DNA of 64,000 nucleotides from Martinezella lusitana (lineage in GTDB: Bacteria > Pseudomonadota > Alphaproteobacteria > Rhizobiales > Rhizobiaceae). The position numbers and the translations under genes are program-made. Shown in pieces: positions 36,140 to 45,553 of this stretch. The first letter of the stretch is position 1. Each line of letters opens with the position of its first letter. Location: NCBI RefSeq assembly GCF_014207095.1, contig NZ_JACHBG010000022.1:23292-87291 (forward strand), given 5' to 3'. The notes beneath the pieces are model-generated. The model had not been told where the DNA came from, searched no databases, and worked only from the letters and a program-made list of their open reading frames with translations.

Positions 36140-37153
36140 ATGGCAGCGTCAAGCCAGAGCGTAGCAACCGGCCGAGGCAAACGTCTTTGGCTCGTTCTGC
36201 TCGGTCTGTTGGTCGTCCTCGCCGCGCTCTATACCGGGGGATGGTATTACGCGACCGGCTTCGTAAGATCCAACGTTCTGAAGGCGCTCGGCCAGCAGAA
36301 CAGCGCCGGCATTGCAGGCAAATGCGAGAACATGGCTTTCAACGGCTTCCCCTTCTCCATCGGGCTGACCTGCGACACGGTGACGGTAGACAACCAGACC
36401 AGAGGCGTCTCGGCCAACTTCGACATGCTGAGCGCATCGGCACCGGTGTTCCAGCCCAACCACGTCAACTGGAGCCTCAAGTCGCCGGCAGAATTGCGCA
36501 CGACCGAGGGCCTGACGGTATCGGCGGAATGGACGGATCTACAATCAAGCCTTGTTGCCAAAGGTCGCGGCGTCGCGCAGAGCCAGGCCGTCATAAACGG
36601 GCTGAAGGCAGCCATCGTCTCGTCCTTCACAGGCCAGAGCGCCAACCTGACCGCCGCCCGCACTGAAATGCACGCGAGCCAGAACGGCGACGATCTGGAT
36701 TTCGCGATCGGCATCGAAAACGCCAACGCGGTGATAAAGGACTTCCCGCAGACGCTGCCCACCGCTTCGACCAGCGCCAACCTGACGCTATCGGGCAAGG
36801 CGGGATTGCTCGACGGCAGCGATCGCGAAGGCCTTCACGGCGCCGCGGGTGTCCTGCACCAAGCCGTCATCGACATCGGCGACGGCCGCGTCATGACGCT
36901 CTCCGGCCCCTTCAATTTCGACGAGGACGGCTTGTTGTCCGGCCAGTTCAAGCTTGAGATCAATCAAATCGGTCCTTGGGGCGATAGTCTGAGCACAACG
37001 CTTCCCGCCGCGAAGAACATCATCAAGACGGCAACGAAGATGCTGAGGGCTCTGGCCAGCGGCGCCGACAAGGTCTCCGTCGATCTGACGGCTGATCGCG
37101 GTCGCCTCTCGCTCAGCGGCTTCATTCCGCTCGGCAAAATTCCGCCGATCTGA
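36140..37153 (+). CDS. DUF2125-domain membrane protein
   Basis: A 337-aa protein with an N-terminal transmembrane helix (about residues 16-36) and a long extracytoplasmic domain; the segment CENMAFNGFPFSIGLTCD is the DUF2125 hallmark. A GGAG site lies six bases before ATG 36140; a TTG 12 bases upstream is not used. Function unknown; the family is restricted to alphaproteobacteria. Confidence 0.82.
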   Translation: MAASSQSVATGRGKRLWLVLLGLLVVLAALYTGGWYYATGFVRSNVLKALGQQNSAGIAGKCENMAFNGFPFSIGLTCDTVTVDNQTRGVSANFDMLSASAPVFQPNHVNWSLKSPAELRTTEGLTVSAEWTDLQSSLVAKGRGVAQSQAVINGLKAAIVSSFTGQSANLTAARTEMHASQNGDDLDFAIGIENANAVIKDFPQTLPTASTSANLTLSGKAGLLDGSDREGLHGAAGVLHQAVIDIGDGRVMTLSGPFNFDEDGLLSGQFKLEINQIGPWGDSLSTTLPAAKNIIKTATKMLRALASGADKVSVDLTADRGRLSLSGFIPLGKIPPI

Positions 37154-37164
37154 ACTCAGAAGCA

Positions 37165-37256
37165 CACTTGGGAAACGTACAGGCCGGTTCTCCGTCCGGA
37201 GTGCCTAGGAAGTAAGAGGATGGAGCGTTTCTGCGATTCTAGGGAAAAGCGCAAAC
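37165..37256. repeat. Rhizobial intergenic palindromic element, copy J (diverged)
   Basis: A loose copy with GGGAAACG, GGTTCTCCGTCCGGAGTGC, a TGGAGCGTTTC block and AGGGAAAAGCGC. It fills the gap between convergent DUF2125 and GNAT genes. Confidence 0.5.
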
Positions 37257-37259
37257 ACC

Positions 37260-37688
37260 TTATGCCTCAGGCGTGCCCGAGATGTCCTTCAGGAAGAATA
37301 TCTCCGGGCTCGACTGGAAAATACGAAGATCGATGCTCCCTGCGGCCTTGAACCCATTGCGGCGATGCCAAGCCTGAGGCTCGGCTTCCGCCCATTCGCT
37401 TGAGGTCATCAGGTGCTGCGCGCCTTCTCCCACCATGGCCCTTTCCCAGGCCCGAAAGAGAGCCGTACCCGCGCCGGAACGCTGTAGCGAAGGCAGTACG
37501 CGGATCATGTCCATATAGGGTATCTTGCCCCAGAAGCGGCTGAATCGCAGGAAGCCGGCGAGTTCACCATCAAGCTCGACAACGAAATATTCTTCGAACT
37601 GGATGCAGCGCTTGATCCAATCATCGCTCGCATCATCGTGCTCGATGAGCCAAGGCAAATCTTCGGAGCGCCCGCGTCTGACGATCAT
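37260..37688 (-). CDS. GNAT-family N-acetyltransferase
   Basis: A 142-aa acyltransferase of the GNAT fold; the acetyl-CoA loop is LPSLQRSGAGTALF near residue 85, with the acceptor-side FLRFSRFWGKIPYMDMIRVLP segment before it. Substrate unknown. It lies 27 bp downstream of tyrC in the same direction and may be the last gene of the hisC-tyrC operon. Confidence 0.82.
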   Translation of the reverse strand: MIVRRGRSEDLPWLIEHDDASDDWIKRCIQFEEYFVVELDGELAGFLRFSRFWGKIPYMDMIRVLPSLQRSGAGTALFRAWERAMVGEGAQHLMTSSEWAEAEPQAWHRRNGFKAAGSIDLRIFQSSPEIFFLKDISGTPEA

Positions 37689-37715
37689 GAGCGCCCCTCC
37701 GTCGCGTAAGGCTGC

Positions 37716-38645
37716 CTATTCCTTCGTATCCAGGGCATGACGGCCGAAATCCGGCGCGTCGACGTCCTGACCGGCCTCGACGATCGAACGGCGGATGGCG
37801 CGGGTACGGGTGAAGAGTTCGAAAATCTTGTCGCCCTCACCCCAGCGGATCGCCCGCTGCAGCGATGCGAGATCTTCCGAAAAGCGCGACAGCATTTCGA
37901 GGATCGCATCGCGATTGTGCAGGCAGACGTCACGCCACATGGTCGGATCGGATGCGGCAAGGCGGGTAAAATCGCGGAAGCCGGAGGCCGAATATTTGAT
38001 GACTTCCGACTCGGTCACCGTCTCCAGATCATCGGCGGTGCCGACGATATTGTAGGCGATGAGATGCGGCAGATGCGAGACGATCGCCAGCACCTTGTCA
38101 TGGTGTTCCGGGTCCATCTCGTCGACACGGGAACCCAAGGTTTCCCAGAAATCGCGCAGCGTCTTGATCGCGGCTTCGTCGGTGCCCGGAACTGGCGTGA
38201 AGATGCACCAGCGCCCCTTGAACAATCCGGGAAAGCCGGCATCAGGCCCTGATTTCTCCGTGCCGGCCAACGGGTGGCCTGGAATGAAGTGCACGTTGGA
38301 TGGCATATGCGGCTGTATCTGCGCAATGACCGACGCCTTGGTCGAACCGACGTCGGTCACGATGGCGCCCGGCTTCAGATGAGCAGCAATTTCCCTAGCG
38401 ACGCTCTCCGAGGCTCCCACAGGCACCGAGACGATGACGAGGTCGGCACCCTTGACCGCTTCGGCCGAGGACGGCGTATAACGGTCGCCCAGTTTCAGCT
38501 CCTCGGCGCGCTTCAGCGTTTCGGTGCTGCGCGTCGAGATCACCACTTCCTTGGCAAGGCCAAGCCGCTTGAGGTCATGAGCGATGGAGGAGCCGATCAG
38601 GCCGATGCCGATCAGCGTGATGCGATCGAACTTGATGCTGCTCAT
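37716..38645 (-). CDS. tyrC: Prephenate/arogenate dehydrogenase
   Basis: An NAD(P)-dependent step of tyrosine biosynthesis. The 309-aa protein has the dinucleotide motif GIGLIG at residues 13-18 and the prephenate-binding HPLAGTEKSGPDAG segment. No chorismate mutase domain is attached. It overlaps the hisC stop codon in an ATGA arrangement. Symbol tyrC follows rhizobial usage. Confidence 0.92.
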   Translation of the reverse strand: MSSIKFDRITLIGIGLIGSSIAHDLKRLGLAKEVVISTRSTETLKRAEELKLGDRYTPSSAEAVKGADLVIVSVPVGASESVAREIAAHLKPGAIVTDVGSTKASVIAQIQPHMPSNVHFIPGHPLAGTEKSGPDAGFPGLFKGRWCIFTPVPGTDEAAIKTLRDFWETLGSRVDEMDPEHHDKVLAIVSHLPHLIAYNIVGTADDLETVTESEVIKYSASGFRDFTRLAASDPTMWRDVCLHNRDAILEMLSRFSEDLASLQRAIRWGEGDKIFELFTRTRAIRRSIVEAGQDVDAPDFGRHALDTKE

Positions 38646-39751
38646 GCCTTGCGTCCCATAAACTCCGTTAGCGCATCGATGAAGCCGAGATTGGCTTCTT
38701 CGGTGCCGATGCTCATACGCAGCGAATTCGGGAAGCCATAGGCGCGCACAGCGCGCACGATGTAGCCGCGGCTGGTGAGAAAATCGTCAGCCTCGACGGC
38801 GCGCTTGCCATCGACATCGGGGAAATGGATGAGAACGAAGTTGGTAACCGACGGCGTGACCTTGAGACCAATGGCTTCAAGCGCAGCCGTGACCTTCTCG
38901 AGCCACTGCAAATTGAATGCGACTGTGTCAGCCGTGAAGGCCTGGTCGCGAACGGCAGCAGCTCCGGCGGCAATCGCGGCGCTGTTCATGTTGAACGGAC
39001 CGCGCACACGGTTGACGGCGTCGATGATATCGACCGGCGCGTACATCCAGCCGACGCGCAATGCCGCAAGCCCATAGACCTTCGAGAAGGTACGGGTCAT
39101 CACGACGTTCTGGTTGGCCGAAACGAGCTCGAGGCCGGCTTCGTAATCGTTGCGGCGGACATATTCGGCATAGGCGGCGTCGAGCACGAGGATGACATAC
39201 TTCGGCAGGCCTGCCTGCAACCGGCGAATTTCGCTAACCGGGACATAGGTGCCGGTCGGGTTGCCGGGATTGGCGATGAAGACCATCTTGGTCTTTTTGG
39301 TAACGGCAGCAAGGATCGCATCGACGTCGACGGTGCAATCCTTCTCCTTGACGGTGACGGGCGTCGCGCCGGCGGCCATGATCTGGATCTTGTAGACCAG
39401 GAATCCATGCTCGGTGATGATGCCTTCATCGCCCGTGCCGAGGTAGGTGTGGCAAAGCAGGCCCAGCAGCTCGTCGGAACCATTGCCGCAGATGATATTG
39501 GCGATGTTCAGCCCGTGTACGTCGGCGATCGCCTGACGCAGCTCCTTGGCCTGACCGTCAGGATAACGCTCCAGCTGGCCGGCAGCCGCACGGAAGGCTT
39601 CGATGGCCTTGGGGCTGGCGCCAAGCGGCGTCTCGTTGGAAGAGAGCTTGAAGACGCGCTCGACGCCCGGCGCATGCTCCTTGCCCGGCACATAGGCAGC
39701 GATATCGAGAATACCGGAACGCGGGACGGGCTTGCTCATTTCCATGCTCAT
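38642..39751 (-). CDS. hisC: Histidinol-phosphate / aromatic aminotransferase
   Basis: A PLP-dependent class I/II aminotransferase of the HisC branch, 369 aa from ATG 39751 (in-frame ATGs follow two and four codons later). The PLP-binding segment is TRTFSKVYGLAALRVGW, preceded by NPGNPTG and the DAAYAEY motif. Cotranscription with tyrC suggests that it may also act on aromatic substrates, as HisC paralogues do in tyrosine and phenylalanine synthesis. Confidence 0.92.
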   Translation of the reverse strand: MSMEMSKPVPRSGILDIAAYVPGKEHAPGVERVFKLSSNETPLGASPKAIEAFRAAAGQLERYPDGQAKELRQAIADVHGLNIANIICGNGSDELLGLLCHTYLGTGDEGIITEHGFLVYKIQIMAAGATPVTVKEKDCTVDVDAILAAVTKKTKMVFIANPGNPTGTYVPVSEIRRLQAGLPKYVILVLDAAYAEYVRRNDYEAGLELVSANQNVVMTRTFSKVYGLAALRVGWMYAPVDIIDAVNRVRGPFNMNSAAIAAGAAAVRDQAFTADTVAFNLQWLEKVTAALEAIGLKVTPSVTNFVLIHFPDVDGKRAVEADDFLTSRGYIVRAVRAYGFPNSLRMSIGTEEANLGFIDALTEFMGRKA

Positions 39752-39853
39752 GGGATCGACCTTGTAAAGGGGCGGAAAATTCCGTCTTGAAACACCCCGT
39801 CGCATTAAAGCGGAAACGCGGTTTTGTCGAGGGTCAGCGCCGCATCGATCGTA

Positions 39854-40597
39854 TCAGGCGCCGTCGCGCGTCGTCGGAATACCGCGCGGTGCAAGGACAG
39901 GCACGAAGACGCGGCGCGATGCGCGCACGGCGACAGGCAGGCCCTGATAGAGCCGCTTCTGCGCCTCGACGATGATGACCCCGGAAAAAGCCGGCCAGAG
40001 CGTACGGCCGACCCTTTCGAAGGCGCGGCGTAGGCTCAGAATGGTGCGCAGTTTGGAAGGCGGGAAGAACAGCGCTTCCGCTGTCGCACCGGGCGTGAAA
40101 TTGGTTTCCCTGAGCAGCGAGGTCAGCTGGCCGCGCGAATAGGGCCGGCCGGAGCCGAAGGGCGTGTGCTCCATGCGCGCCCAGACGCCTCGGCGGTTCG
40201 GCACCGCGATGACAAGACGGCCGCCCGGCGCCAGCACACGCCAAAGCTCTTTCAGCGTCTCCCGCGGGCTCTCGGCGAATTCGAGCGAATGCACCATCAG
40301 CACCCGGTCGATCGAGCTGTCGGGCAGCGGCAGCTCTTCGTCGAATATCAGCGCCGTGGACGATGCGGAGCCCAGCGGCCAGTTCACCGCGCCCTGCCCT
40401 GCCGGCATGAAGGCAAAGGTGCGCTCGGTATCGGCGCGGAAGCGGTCGAGATAGGGAACGGCGTAGCCGAGGCCGACAAGCCGCTCTTCCGGCATGCGCG
40501 CCCAGATGGAGGAAAGCGCCATGGCAATCGACTGCTCCGCCAAACGGCCGAGCTCGGAATGATAAAACTGGCGGAGATCGACAATATCGGCGTGCAT
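39854..40597 (-). CDS. SAM-dependent methyltransferase (Methyltransf_11 type)
   Basis: A 247-aa protein of the UbiE-like methyltransferase superfamily. The post-I motifs are clear (PLPDSSIDRVLMVHSLEF, LKELWRVLAPGGRLVIAVPNR), but the usual N-terminal SAM glycine motif is weak, so activity is uncertain. The ATG at 40597 (MHADIVDLRQFYHSEL) is the conserved start; the longer upstream frame overlaps the divergent gloB leader. The gene is divergent from gloB, a conserved rhizobial pairing. Confidence 0.8.
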   Translation of the reverse strand: MHADIVDLRQFYHSELGRLAEQSIAMALSSIWARMPEERLVGLGYAVPYLDRFRADTERTFAFMPAGQGAVNWPLGSASSTALIFDEELPLPDSSIDRVLMVHSLEFAESPRETLKELWRVLAPGGRLVIAVPNRRGVWARMEHTPFGSGRPYSRGQLTSLLRETNFTPGATAEALFFPPSKLRTILSLRRAFERVGRTLWPAFSGVIIVEAQKRLYQGLPVAVRASRRVFVPVLAPRGIPTTRDGA

Positions 40598-40621
40598 CGA
40601 ACAAATGTTATCAGCCGAGCG

Positions 40622-40650
40622 TTGGACTTCAAGGCCGAACGACTTACATT
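40622..40650 (+). promoter_or_regulatory. Candidate promoter of gloB
   Basis: TTGGAC at 40622-40627 and TACATT at 40645-40650 with a 17-bp spacer, 35 bp before the gloB start codon. Confidence 0.45.
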
Positions 40651-40685
40651 CTCTACCAACGTAAAAGACGAGGACGATTTCAATC

Positions 40686-41456
40686 ATGAAACCATTGGAA
40701 TTAGAGATATTTATCTGCCGTTCCGACAATTACGGCGTCTTGGTCCATGATCCGGAAACCGGGCAGACGGCATCGATCGACGCTCCGGACGCAAATGCGA
40801 TCCTGAAGGCGGCCGAGCGTCGCGGCTGGACGCTTAGCCACATCCTGACGACCCATCATCACACCGACCACGTCGAAGGCAATCTGGCATTGAAGGAGCA
40901 GTTCGGCTGCGAGATCATCGGCCCGATCAATGAAGCCGTCGCTATTCCGGGCCTCGATCGCGCCGTCGGTGACGGCGACACCTTCGAGTTCGCCGGTCAT
41001 ACGGTCAATGTCATAGAAACGCCCGGCCATACCGCCGGTCATATCTGCTATCACTTCGCCGACGACAAGCTGCTCTTTGCCGCCGACACGCTGTTTGCGC
41101 TCGGCTGCGGCCGCCTGTTCGAGCGCACGCCAGCCGACATGTGGGCTTCGCTGCAAAAGCTGGCCATGCTGCCCGATGAGACGGCCGTCTATTTCGGCCA
41201 TGAATACACGCTCTCCAATGCTCGCTTCGCACTGAGCATCGACCCCGACAACGAACGGCTGCGGGCGCGCGCGGCCGATATCGAGGCGCTGAGGGCCGCC
41301 GGCAAGTTCACCATCCCGACAACGCTGGCGCTGGAGAAGGAAACCAACCCGTTCCTGCGCGCCGCCGATCCCTCGATCCGTCGCAACCTGCTGATGGAAA
41401 CTCGCGGCAACGACGAAGTCTTCGCCGAGATCCGTAAGCGCAAGGACAATTTCTGA
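40686..41456 (+). CDS. gloB: Hydroxyacylglutathione hydrolase (glyoxalase II)
   Basis: Hydrolyses S-lactoylglutathione in methylglyoxal detoxification. The 256-aa metallo-beta-lactamase-fold enzyme has the binuclear metal motif THHHTDH at residues 56-62 and the further metal ligands in GHTAGHICY and GHEYT. It overlaps the next gene in a TGATG junction. Confidence 0.94.
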   Translation: MKPLELEIFICRSDNYGVLVHDPETGQTASIDAPDANAILKAAERRGWTLSHILTTHHHTDHVEGNLALKEQFGCEIIGPINEAVAIPGLDRAVGDGDTFEFAGHTVNVIETPGHTAGHICYHFADDKLLFAADTLFALGCGRLFERTPADMWASLQKLAMLPDETAVYFGHEYTLSNARFALSIDPDNERLRARAADIEALRAAGKFTIPTTLALEKETNPFLRAADPSIRRNLLMETRGNDEVFAEIRKRKDNF

Positions 41457-41881
41457 TGCAGGTGAAAGAGATCATCGAAACGCTTTCGATGCAGCGGCAT
41501 CCGGAAGGCGGCTGGTACGTGGAAACGTTTCGCGACGAAAATGGCGGCGCACGCGGCCATTCCACCGCGATCTACTATCTGCTCGAAGCCGGCGAGCGCT
41601 CGCATTGGCACCGGGTGCGCGATGCAGCCGAGATCTGGCATTACTATGCCGGTGCACCGCTTGCACTGCATCGTTCCGCCGACGGCAAAGCCAGCGAGAC
41701 GCTGGTGCTCGGCCTCGATCTCGCAAAGGGCGAACGGCCGCAGGCCATCATTCCGACCAACTGGTGGCAATCGGCAGAAAGCCTCGGCGAATTCACGCTT
41801 GTCGGCTGCACCGTCGCGCCCGGTTTCGAATTCTCGAGCTTCGAGATGGCACCGCCGGACTGGAAACCAGCCTCAAGCTGA
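41456..41881 (+). CDS. Cupin-domain DUF985 protein
   Basis: A 141-aa cupin of the DUF985 family: the HPEGGWYVETF start, GHSTAIYYLLEAGE and WQSAESLGEFTLVGCTVAPGFEFSSFEM segments are characteristic. The role is unknown. The TGATG overlap with gloB means translational coupling, so it may serve the same detoxification pathway (inference). Confidence 0.82.
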   Translation: MQVKEIIETLSMQRHPEGGWYVETFRDENGGARGHSTAIYYLLEAGERSHWHRVRDAAEIWHYYAGAPLALHRSADGKASETLVLGLDLAKGERPQAIIPTNWWQSAESLGEFTLVGCTVAPGFEFSSFEMAPPDWKPASS

Positions 41882-42006
41882 ACCCCTTACCTTTCGTTGA
41901 TATCACGCGACAGGACGGCGCGGAGCGACAGCCTTGAAAAAGCGCGGCGCTGTCTCAGTTTTACACGGGGAGAGAGAAGAGTGGTTCATCCGGAGGAGGT
42001 TTTTTC

Positions 42007-43164
42007 GTGCGGTTGTTGTTATCCTTGCTCGTCGCTGCAGGCTGCGTCATGAGCGCGCCTGCATTTGCCCTTGATGCGCCGGCGTCGCCGCCGGGCGAAA
42101 AGCCTCTGAAGAACTTCGTGACCTCGGTTGAGACGGACGGCTCGATCACGTTCCGCCTTTTCGCCCCTTCAGCGAAGGCCGTCTCCGTCGGCCTCGGCGC
42201 GCGCGATCCCATCGCCATGCAAAAAAGCGACGACGGCACCTGGAGCGCGAAGACCGAGGTCCTGAAGCCCGATCTCTACGAGTATTACTTCAACATCGAC
42301 GGCTTCCGCAGCATCGACACCGGCACCAACGCGCCGAAGCCGCAGCGGCACGTCAATACCAGCCTCATCCTCGTACCCGGCAGCATTCTCGACATCCGGA
42401 AGGTGCCGCATGGCGACCTGCGGCTGGTGACCCTGCATTCCAAGGCGCTGAACTCGGAACGGCAGATGTATGTGTACACGCCGCCCGGCTATAACGCCGC
42501 CTCCAAGCCGCTGCCTGTACTCTATCTCTATCACGGCTTCGGCGACACGGTCGGCTCATGGGTTGCGCAAGGGCGCGCGCCGCAGATCCTCGATAATCTC
42601 CTCGCCGAGAAAAAGATCGAACCGATGATTGTCGTGATCCCCGACACGGAAACCGACGTGCCGGATGCGATCGCCGAGAACATGCCCGCTTCGGACATCC
42701 GCAAGGTGTTCTTTCCTGCCAATGCCGAAGCCGCCGATCGCGAGCTTGTCGAAGACCTGATTCCCTATATGAAGCAACACTATCGGGTGCGGAACGATGC
42801 GGACGGCCGCGCCGTCGCCGGTCTTTCGCAGGGCGGCTACCAGGCCCTTGTCTCCGGCCTCTCGCATCTCGGCACCTTCGCCTGGGTCGCGACCTTCAGC
42901 GGCGTTAGCACCGTGAGCTCACCGAACAAGGCTGTCGATGCGGCGCTGAACGAGCCGGAGAAGATCAACAAGGCGCTACGCAATTTCACAGTGACGGTCG
43001 GTAGCAGGGACGACGTCGTCGGCAAGGACGTGACCGGCCTGAAGGCGACGCTCGAAGAGAAGAAGATCAAGCACGAATATCACGAATATCCAGAGCTCCA
43101 GCATGAGATGGCTGTCTGGCGGCCGTCGCTCGTGGCCTTCCTGGAGAAGGTCTTCAAGAAATAG
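42007..43164 (+). CDS. Secreted esterase with N-terminal E-set domain
   Basis: A 385-aa exported protein: signal peptide (cleavage about residue 20 after AFA), an E-set/CBM48-like domain (about 40-110, FRLFAPSAKAVSVGL, YEYYFNIDG) and an esterase-D alpha/beta hydrolase domain (about 135-385). The nucleophile motif is AGLSQGGYQ (S275) and the YLYHGFGDTVGSW segment is the oxyanion region. Similar to enterochelin and feruloyl esterases; substrate not fixed. A strong GGAGGAGG site lies seven bases before GTG 42007. Confidence 0.85.
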   Translation: MRLLLSLLVAAGCVMSAPAFALDAPASPPGEKPLKNFVTSVETDGSITFRLFAPSAKAVSVGLGARDPIAMQKSDDGTWSAKTEVLKPDLYEYYFNIDGFRSIDTGTNAPKPQRHVNTSLILVPGSILDIRKVPHGDLRLVTLHSKALNSERQMYVYTPPGYNAASKPLPVLYLYHGFGDTVGSWVAQGRAPQILDNLLAEKKIEPMIVVIPDTETDVPDAIAENMPASDIRKVFFPANAEAADRELVEDLIPYMKQHYRVRNDADGRAVAGLSQGGYQALVSGLSHLGTFAWVATFSGVSTVSSPNKAVDAALNEPEKINKALRNFTVTVGSRDDVVGKDVTGLKATLEEKKIKHEYHEYPELQHEMAVWRPSLVAFLEKVFKK

Positions 43165-43185
43165 CGGGAAACGATGGCGGCGGAA

Positions 43186-44085
43186 CTATTCCGCCGCTTC
43201 CGCCTGTGCCGATTGTGCGCTCTCCCGGCGCAGTATCATGCGGTGAGCGGCGAGCACGGCGCCGCCGGTCACGAGCAGGCAGGCAAGCGCAATGCCCCAG
43301 CTCGGCTCCGCGAAACCAAACAGTGTCAGGATCAGCGTCGACAGCAGCGGTGCGGCATAGCTCGCCGCTCCGAGAATCTGGATGTCGCCGTTCTTGACGC
43401 CATAGTCCCAGGCATAGAAGGCCGCTCCAACGGGAAAAAGGCCAAGCCCGAGCACGGCCACCCATTGCCCTGCGCTCTCCGGCCAGATCGTCTCCTCAAG
43501 GCCGAGATGGCAGAAGAAGGAAAGGATTGCCGTGACGAGGCAGAAGATGGTGACGACATCGGTTGAAACCGCCTCGAAGCGACGCGTGATCAGCGAATAG
43601 CCGGACCAGGTGAAGGCACACAGGAACGCCGCCCCGTAGCCGACCGCATAGGCACCTTCGAAATGAAAGCCGTTGCGCCCGACTATGAGGACCGTGCCCG
43701 CCAATCCCATGAGCGCGCCGACGATATGATACCAGCGCAGCCGCTCGCCGGGGAGCAATGCAGAGCCGACGACGATCAACAGCGGCCAGAGATAGGCGAT
43801 GAGCCCTGCTTCCACCGCCGGCGCATGGCGCAGCGCGGTAAAATACAGGAAATGATAGCCGAACAGGCCGACGATGCCCGTGATCCAGACCTTTGCCGGC
43901 TGCCGAAGCAATTGCAAACGCTCCGGTTTCAGCAGCAGGACGACGATGCCTGGAATGCTGCCGATGGCAAAGCAGATGGCGAGCAGCTGAAATGGCTGCA
44001 TCTTGCCGGACGCCACCGTCAAAAGCGCCAGGAACGACCACATCAGGATGGCCGAAAAACCCGTCAATGTCGCGCGAAACTTCAC
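43186..44085 (-). CDS. EamA/DMT-family transporter (YddG-like)
   Basis: A 299-aa ten-helix protein of the drug/metabolite transporter superfamily; two EamA repeats are visible. The LLKPERLQLLR and AYLWPLLIVVGSALLPGERL segments suggest the aromatic amino acid exporter YddG branch. Convergent with the esterase gene and downstream of DUF3108 on the same strand. Confidence 0.85.
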   Translation of the reverse strand: MKFRATLTGFSAILMWSFLALLTVASGKMQPFQLLAICFAIGSIPGIVVLLLKPERLQLLRQPAKVWITGIVGLFGYHFLYFTALRHAPAVEAGLIAYLWPLLIVVGSALLPGERLRWYHIVGALMGLAGTVLIVGRNGFHFEGAYAVGYGAAFLCAFTWSGYSLITRRFEAVSTDVVTIFCLVTAILSFFCHLGLEETIWPESAGQWVAVLGLGLFPVGAAFYAWDYGVKNGDIQILGAASYAAPLLSTLILTLFGFAEPSWGIALACLLVTGGAVLAAHRMILRRESAQSAQAEAAE

Positions 44086-44125
44086 CCCTGCCCCCAGCTC
44101 GTTACCGCGGACATCCTCCGGCCCG

Positions 44126-44902
44126 CTAGCTGCCGTATTTCACGGCCGTAATCGTCACCGTCCCGTATTGCGTCGGTATGCGGACGTAGACTGGAGCATA
44201 TACATTCATGGCATCCGCCTTGGCAAACCAGATCTCCATATTGTCGCTCTTGGCGAGATAGAGATAATCCTTACGTGTGCTCTTGTAGCCGCTCTTCGGC
44301 GTGAATCGCACGCCGCAGGCAACCGTCTTGCCCTTGAAACCATCGGTCGAAAAAGGATGCGAGCCCTTCGGCGACAGTTTCAGATCCATCCGCATCTCGC
44401 CGTCGAAAACAGCCAGCGTCTGGTTGCAGAGATTGAGGCTTGGCGTGATCGGAAAGATCATTCCGGAAATCGGATCAAGCACGGATTTCAAGTCCGCGTC
44501 GGTGATGGGCACCCAGTTGTCCGGCCGCTTCGGCTCCGGCGTAATCGTGTTCGAGGTTACGCTGCCATTGGTATAGGCAACGTCATAGGTGCGTTCCTTC
44601 TTCCCACTCTTGTAGAAGAGCGTGTAGTGCGAAGCCTGCAGCTTGTTGTCGTCGACGACCCCGGTCACATCGGTCCTGGCATCGATCGATGTCACGAGAT
44701 CTGCAAGCCCCGCGGAGGTGATATTGCCGCGGATGGTGAATTGCTTTCCGGTGACCTCGGTCTTGAAATCCGCCCTGGCGATCGGCAGGCCGGCCAGTGA
44801 AACGCGATAGCGCGTTTCATGCCGCAGCACGTCGGCCAATGCCACCGACGGCATCGACGCAACGATTGCTGAAATAAGAAGCCACTTCCGAATTTGAACC
44901 AT
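44126..44902 (-). CDS. DUF3108-domain exported protein
   Basis: A 258-aa protein with a signal peptide (cleaved about residue 22 after ALA) and a DUF3108 beta-rich domain: RYRVSLAGLPIARADFKTEV, YTLFYKSGKKERTYDVAY, and the C-terminal YLYLAKSDNMEIWFA block. Start at ATG 44902. The family is common in alphaproteobacteria, function unknown. It is divergent from rpmB with about 237 bp between starts. Confidence 0.85.
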   Translation of the reverse strand: MVQIRKWLLISAIVASMPSVALADVLRHETRYRVSLAGLPIARADFKTEVTGKQFTIRGNITSAGLADLVTSIDARTDVTGVVDDNKLQASHYTLFYKSGKKERTYDVAYTNGSVTSNTITPEPKRPDNWVPITDADLKSVLDPISGMIFPITPSLNLCNQTLAVFDGEMRMDLKLSPKGSHPFSTDGFKGKTVACGVRFTPKSGYKSTRKDYLYLAKSDNMEIWFAKADAMNVYAPVYVRIPTQYGTVTITAVKYGS

Positions 44903-45016
44903 GATCAGGGCCTTCAACGAGGATCAGGCAGGATATATAGATACGATGTCCGCCCGCTGCGAGCGCCAGACAACAGCAGCTTTTTGACGGAATTGCGGGA
45001 AAACACAAGGTTTGGC

Positions 45017-45045
45017 TTGACGCGGCCGGCCTCTCTGACTATAGA
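45017..45045 (+). promoter_or_regulatory. Promoter of rpmB
   Basis: TTGACG at 45017-45022 and TATAGA at 45040-45045 with a 17-bp spacer, about 95 bp before the rpmB ATG. The close match to the sigma-70 consensus fits a ribosomal protein gene. Confidence 0.7.
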
Positions 45046-45139
45046 ACCGCAACTTTCCAATTATGGCCCGTTGGATTGCGTGCCGGGTGTTGCCCGGGAT
45101 GTTTATCCGATGGCCGAGAAAAACAAAAGTAGGTGTACC

Positions 45140-45439
45140 ATGTCCCGCATGTGTGAATTGACCGGCAAGGCCGTCCTCGTGGGCAACAACGTTAGCCACG
45201 CCAACAACAAGACCAAGCGTCGGTTCCTGCCGAACCTCTGCCAGGTCACGCTGATCTCCGACGTTCTCGGCCAGCGCTATCGCCTGCGCGTTTCCGCTGC
45301 AGCGCTTCGCTCGGTCGAACATCGCGGCGGTCTCGACTCTTTCCTCATCAAGGCAAGCGAAAACGAACTCAGTATGCGCGCTCGCCTGCTGCGTCGTCAG
45401 ATCGTCAAGAAGTCTGCTGAAGCTGCTGTTGCTGCCTAA
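45140..45439 (+). CDS. rpmB: 50S ribosomal protein L28
   Basis: A 99-aa large-subunit ribosomal protein, full length. It starts MSRMCELTGKAVLVGNNVSHA and continues NKTKRRFLPNLCQV, the L28 signature. The ATG at 45140 follows an AGGTG site; the longer open frame upstream is leader sequence. The leader of about 90 nt after the promoter holds several GC hairpins. Confidence 0.97.
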   Translation: MSRMCELTGKAVLVGNNVSHANNKTKRRFLPNLCQVTLISDVLGQRYRLRVSAAALRSVEHRGGLDSFLIKASENELSMRARLLRRQIVKKSAEAAVAA

Positions 45440-45472
45440 GCACTAGCGTTTCGCGACATCATACCGGCTAAG

Positions 45473-45507
45473 AGGCTTGTACGGATAGGATCCGCTCAGG
45501 CCTTTTT
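45473..45507 (+). terminator. Terminator of rpmB
   Basis: A hairpin with an inner CGGAT-AGG-ATCCG stem (45482-45494), an outer AGGC/GCCT pairing and a TTTTT tail. It lies 33 bp after the rpmB stop codon. Confidence 0.55.
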
Positions 45508-45553
45508 CCATGTCCGGTTTATTTCAACTGGTGGCATCTCCCAGGATAAAAAA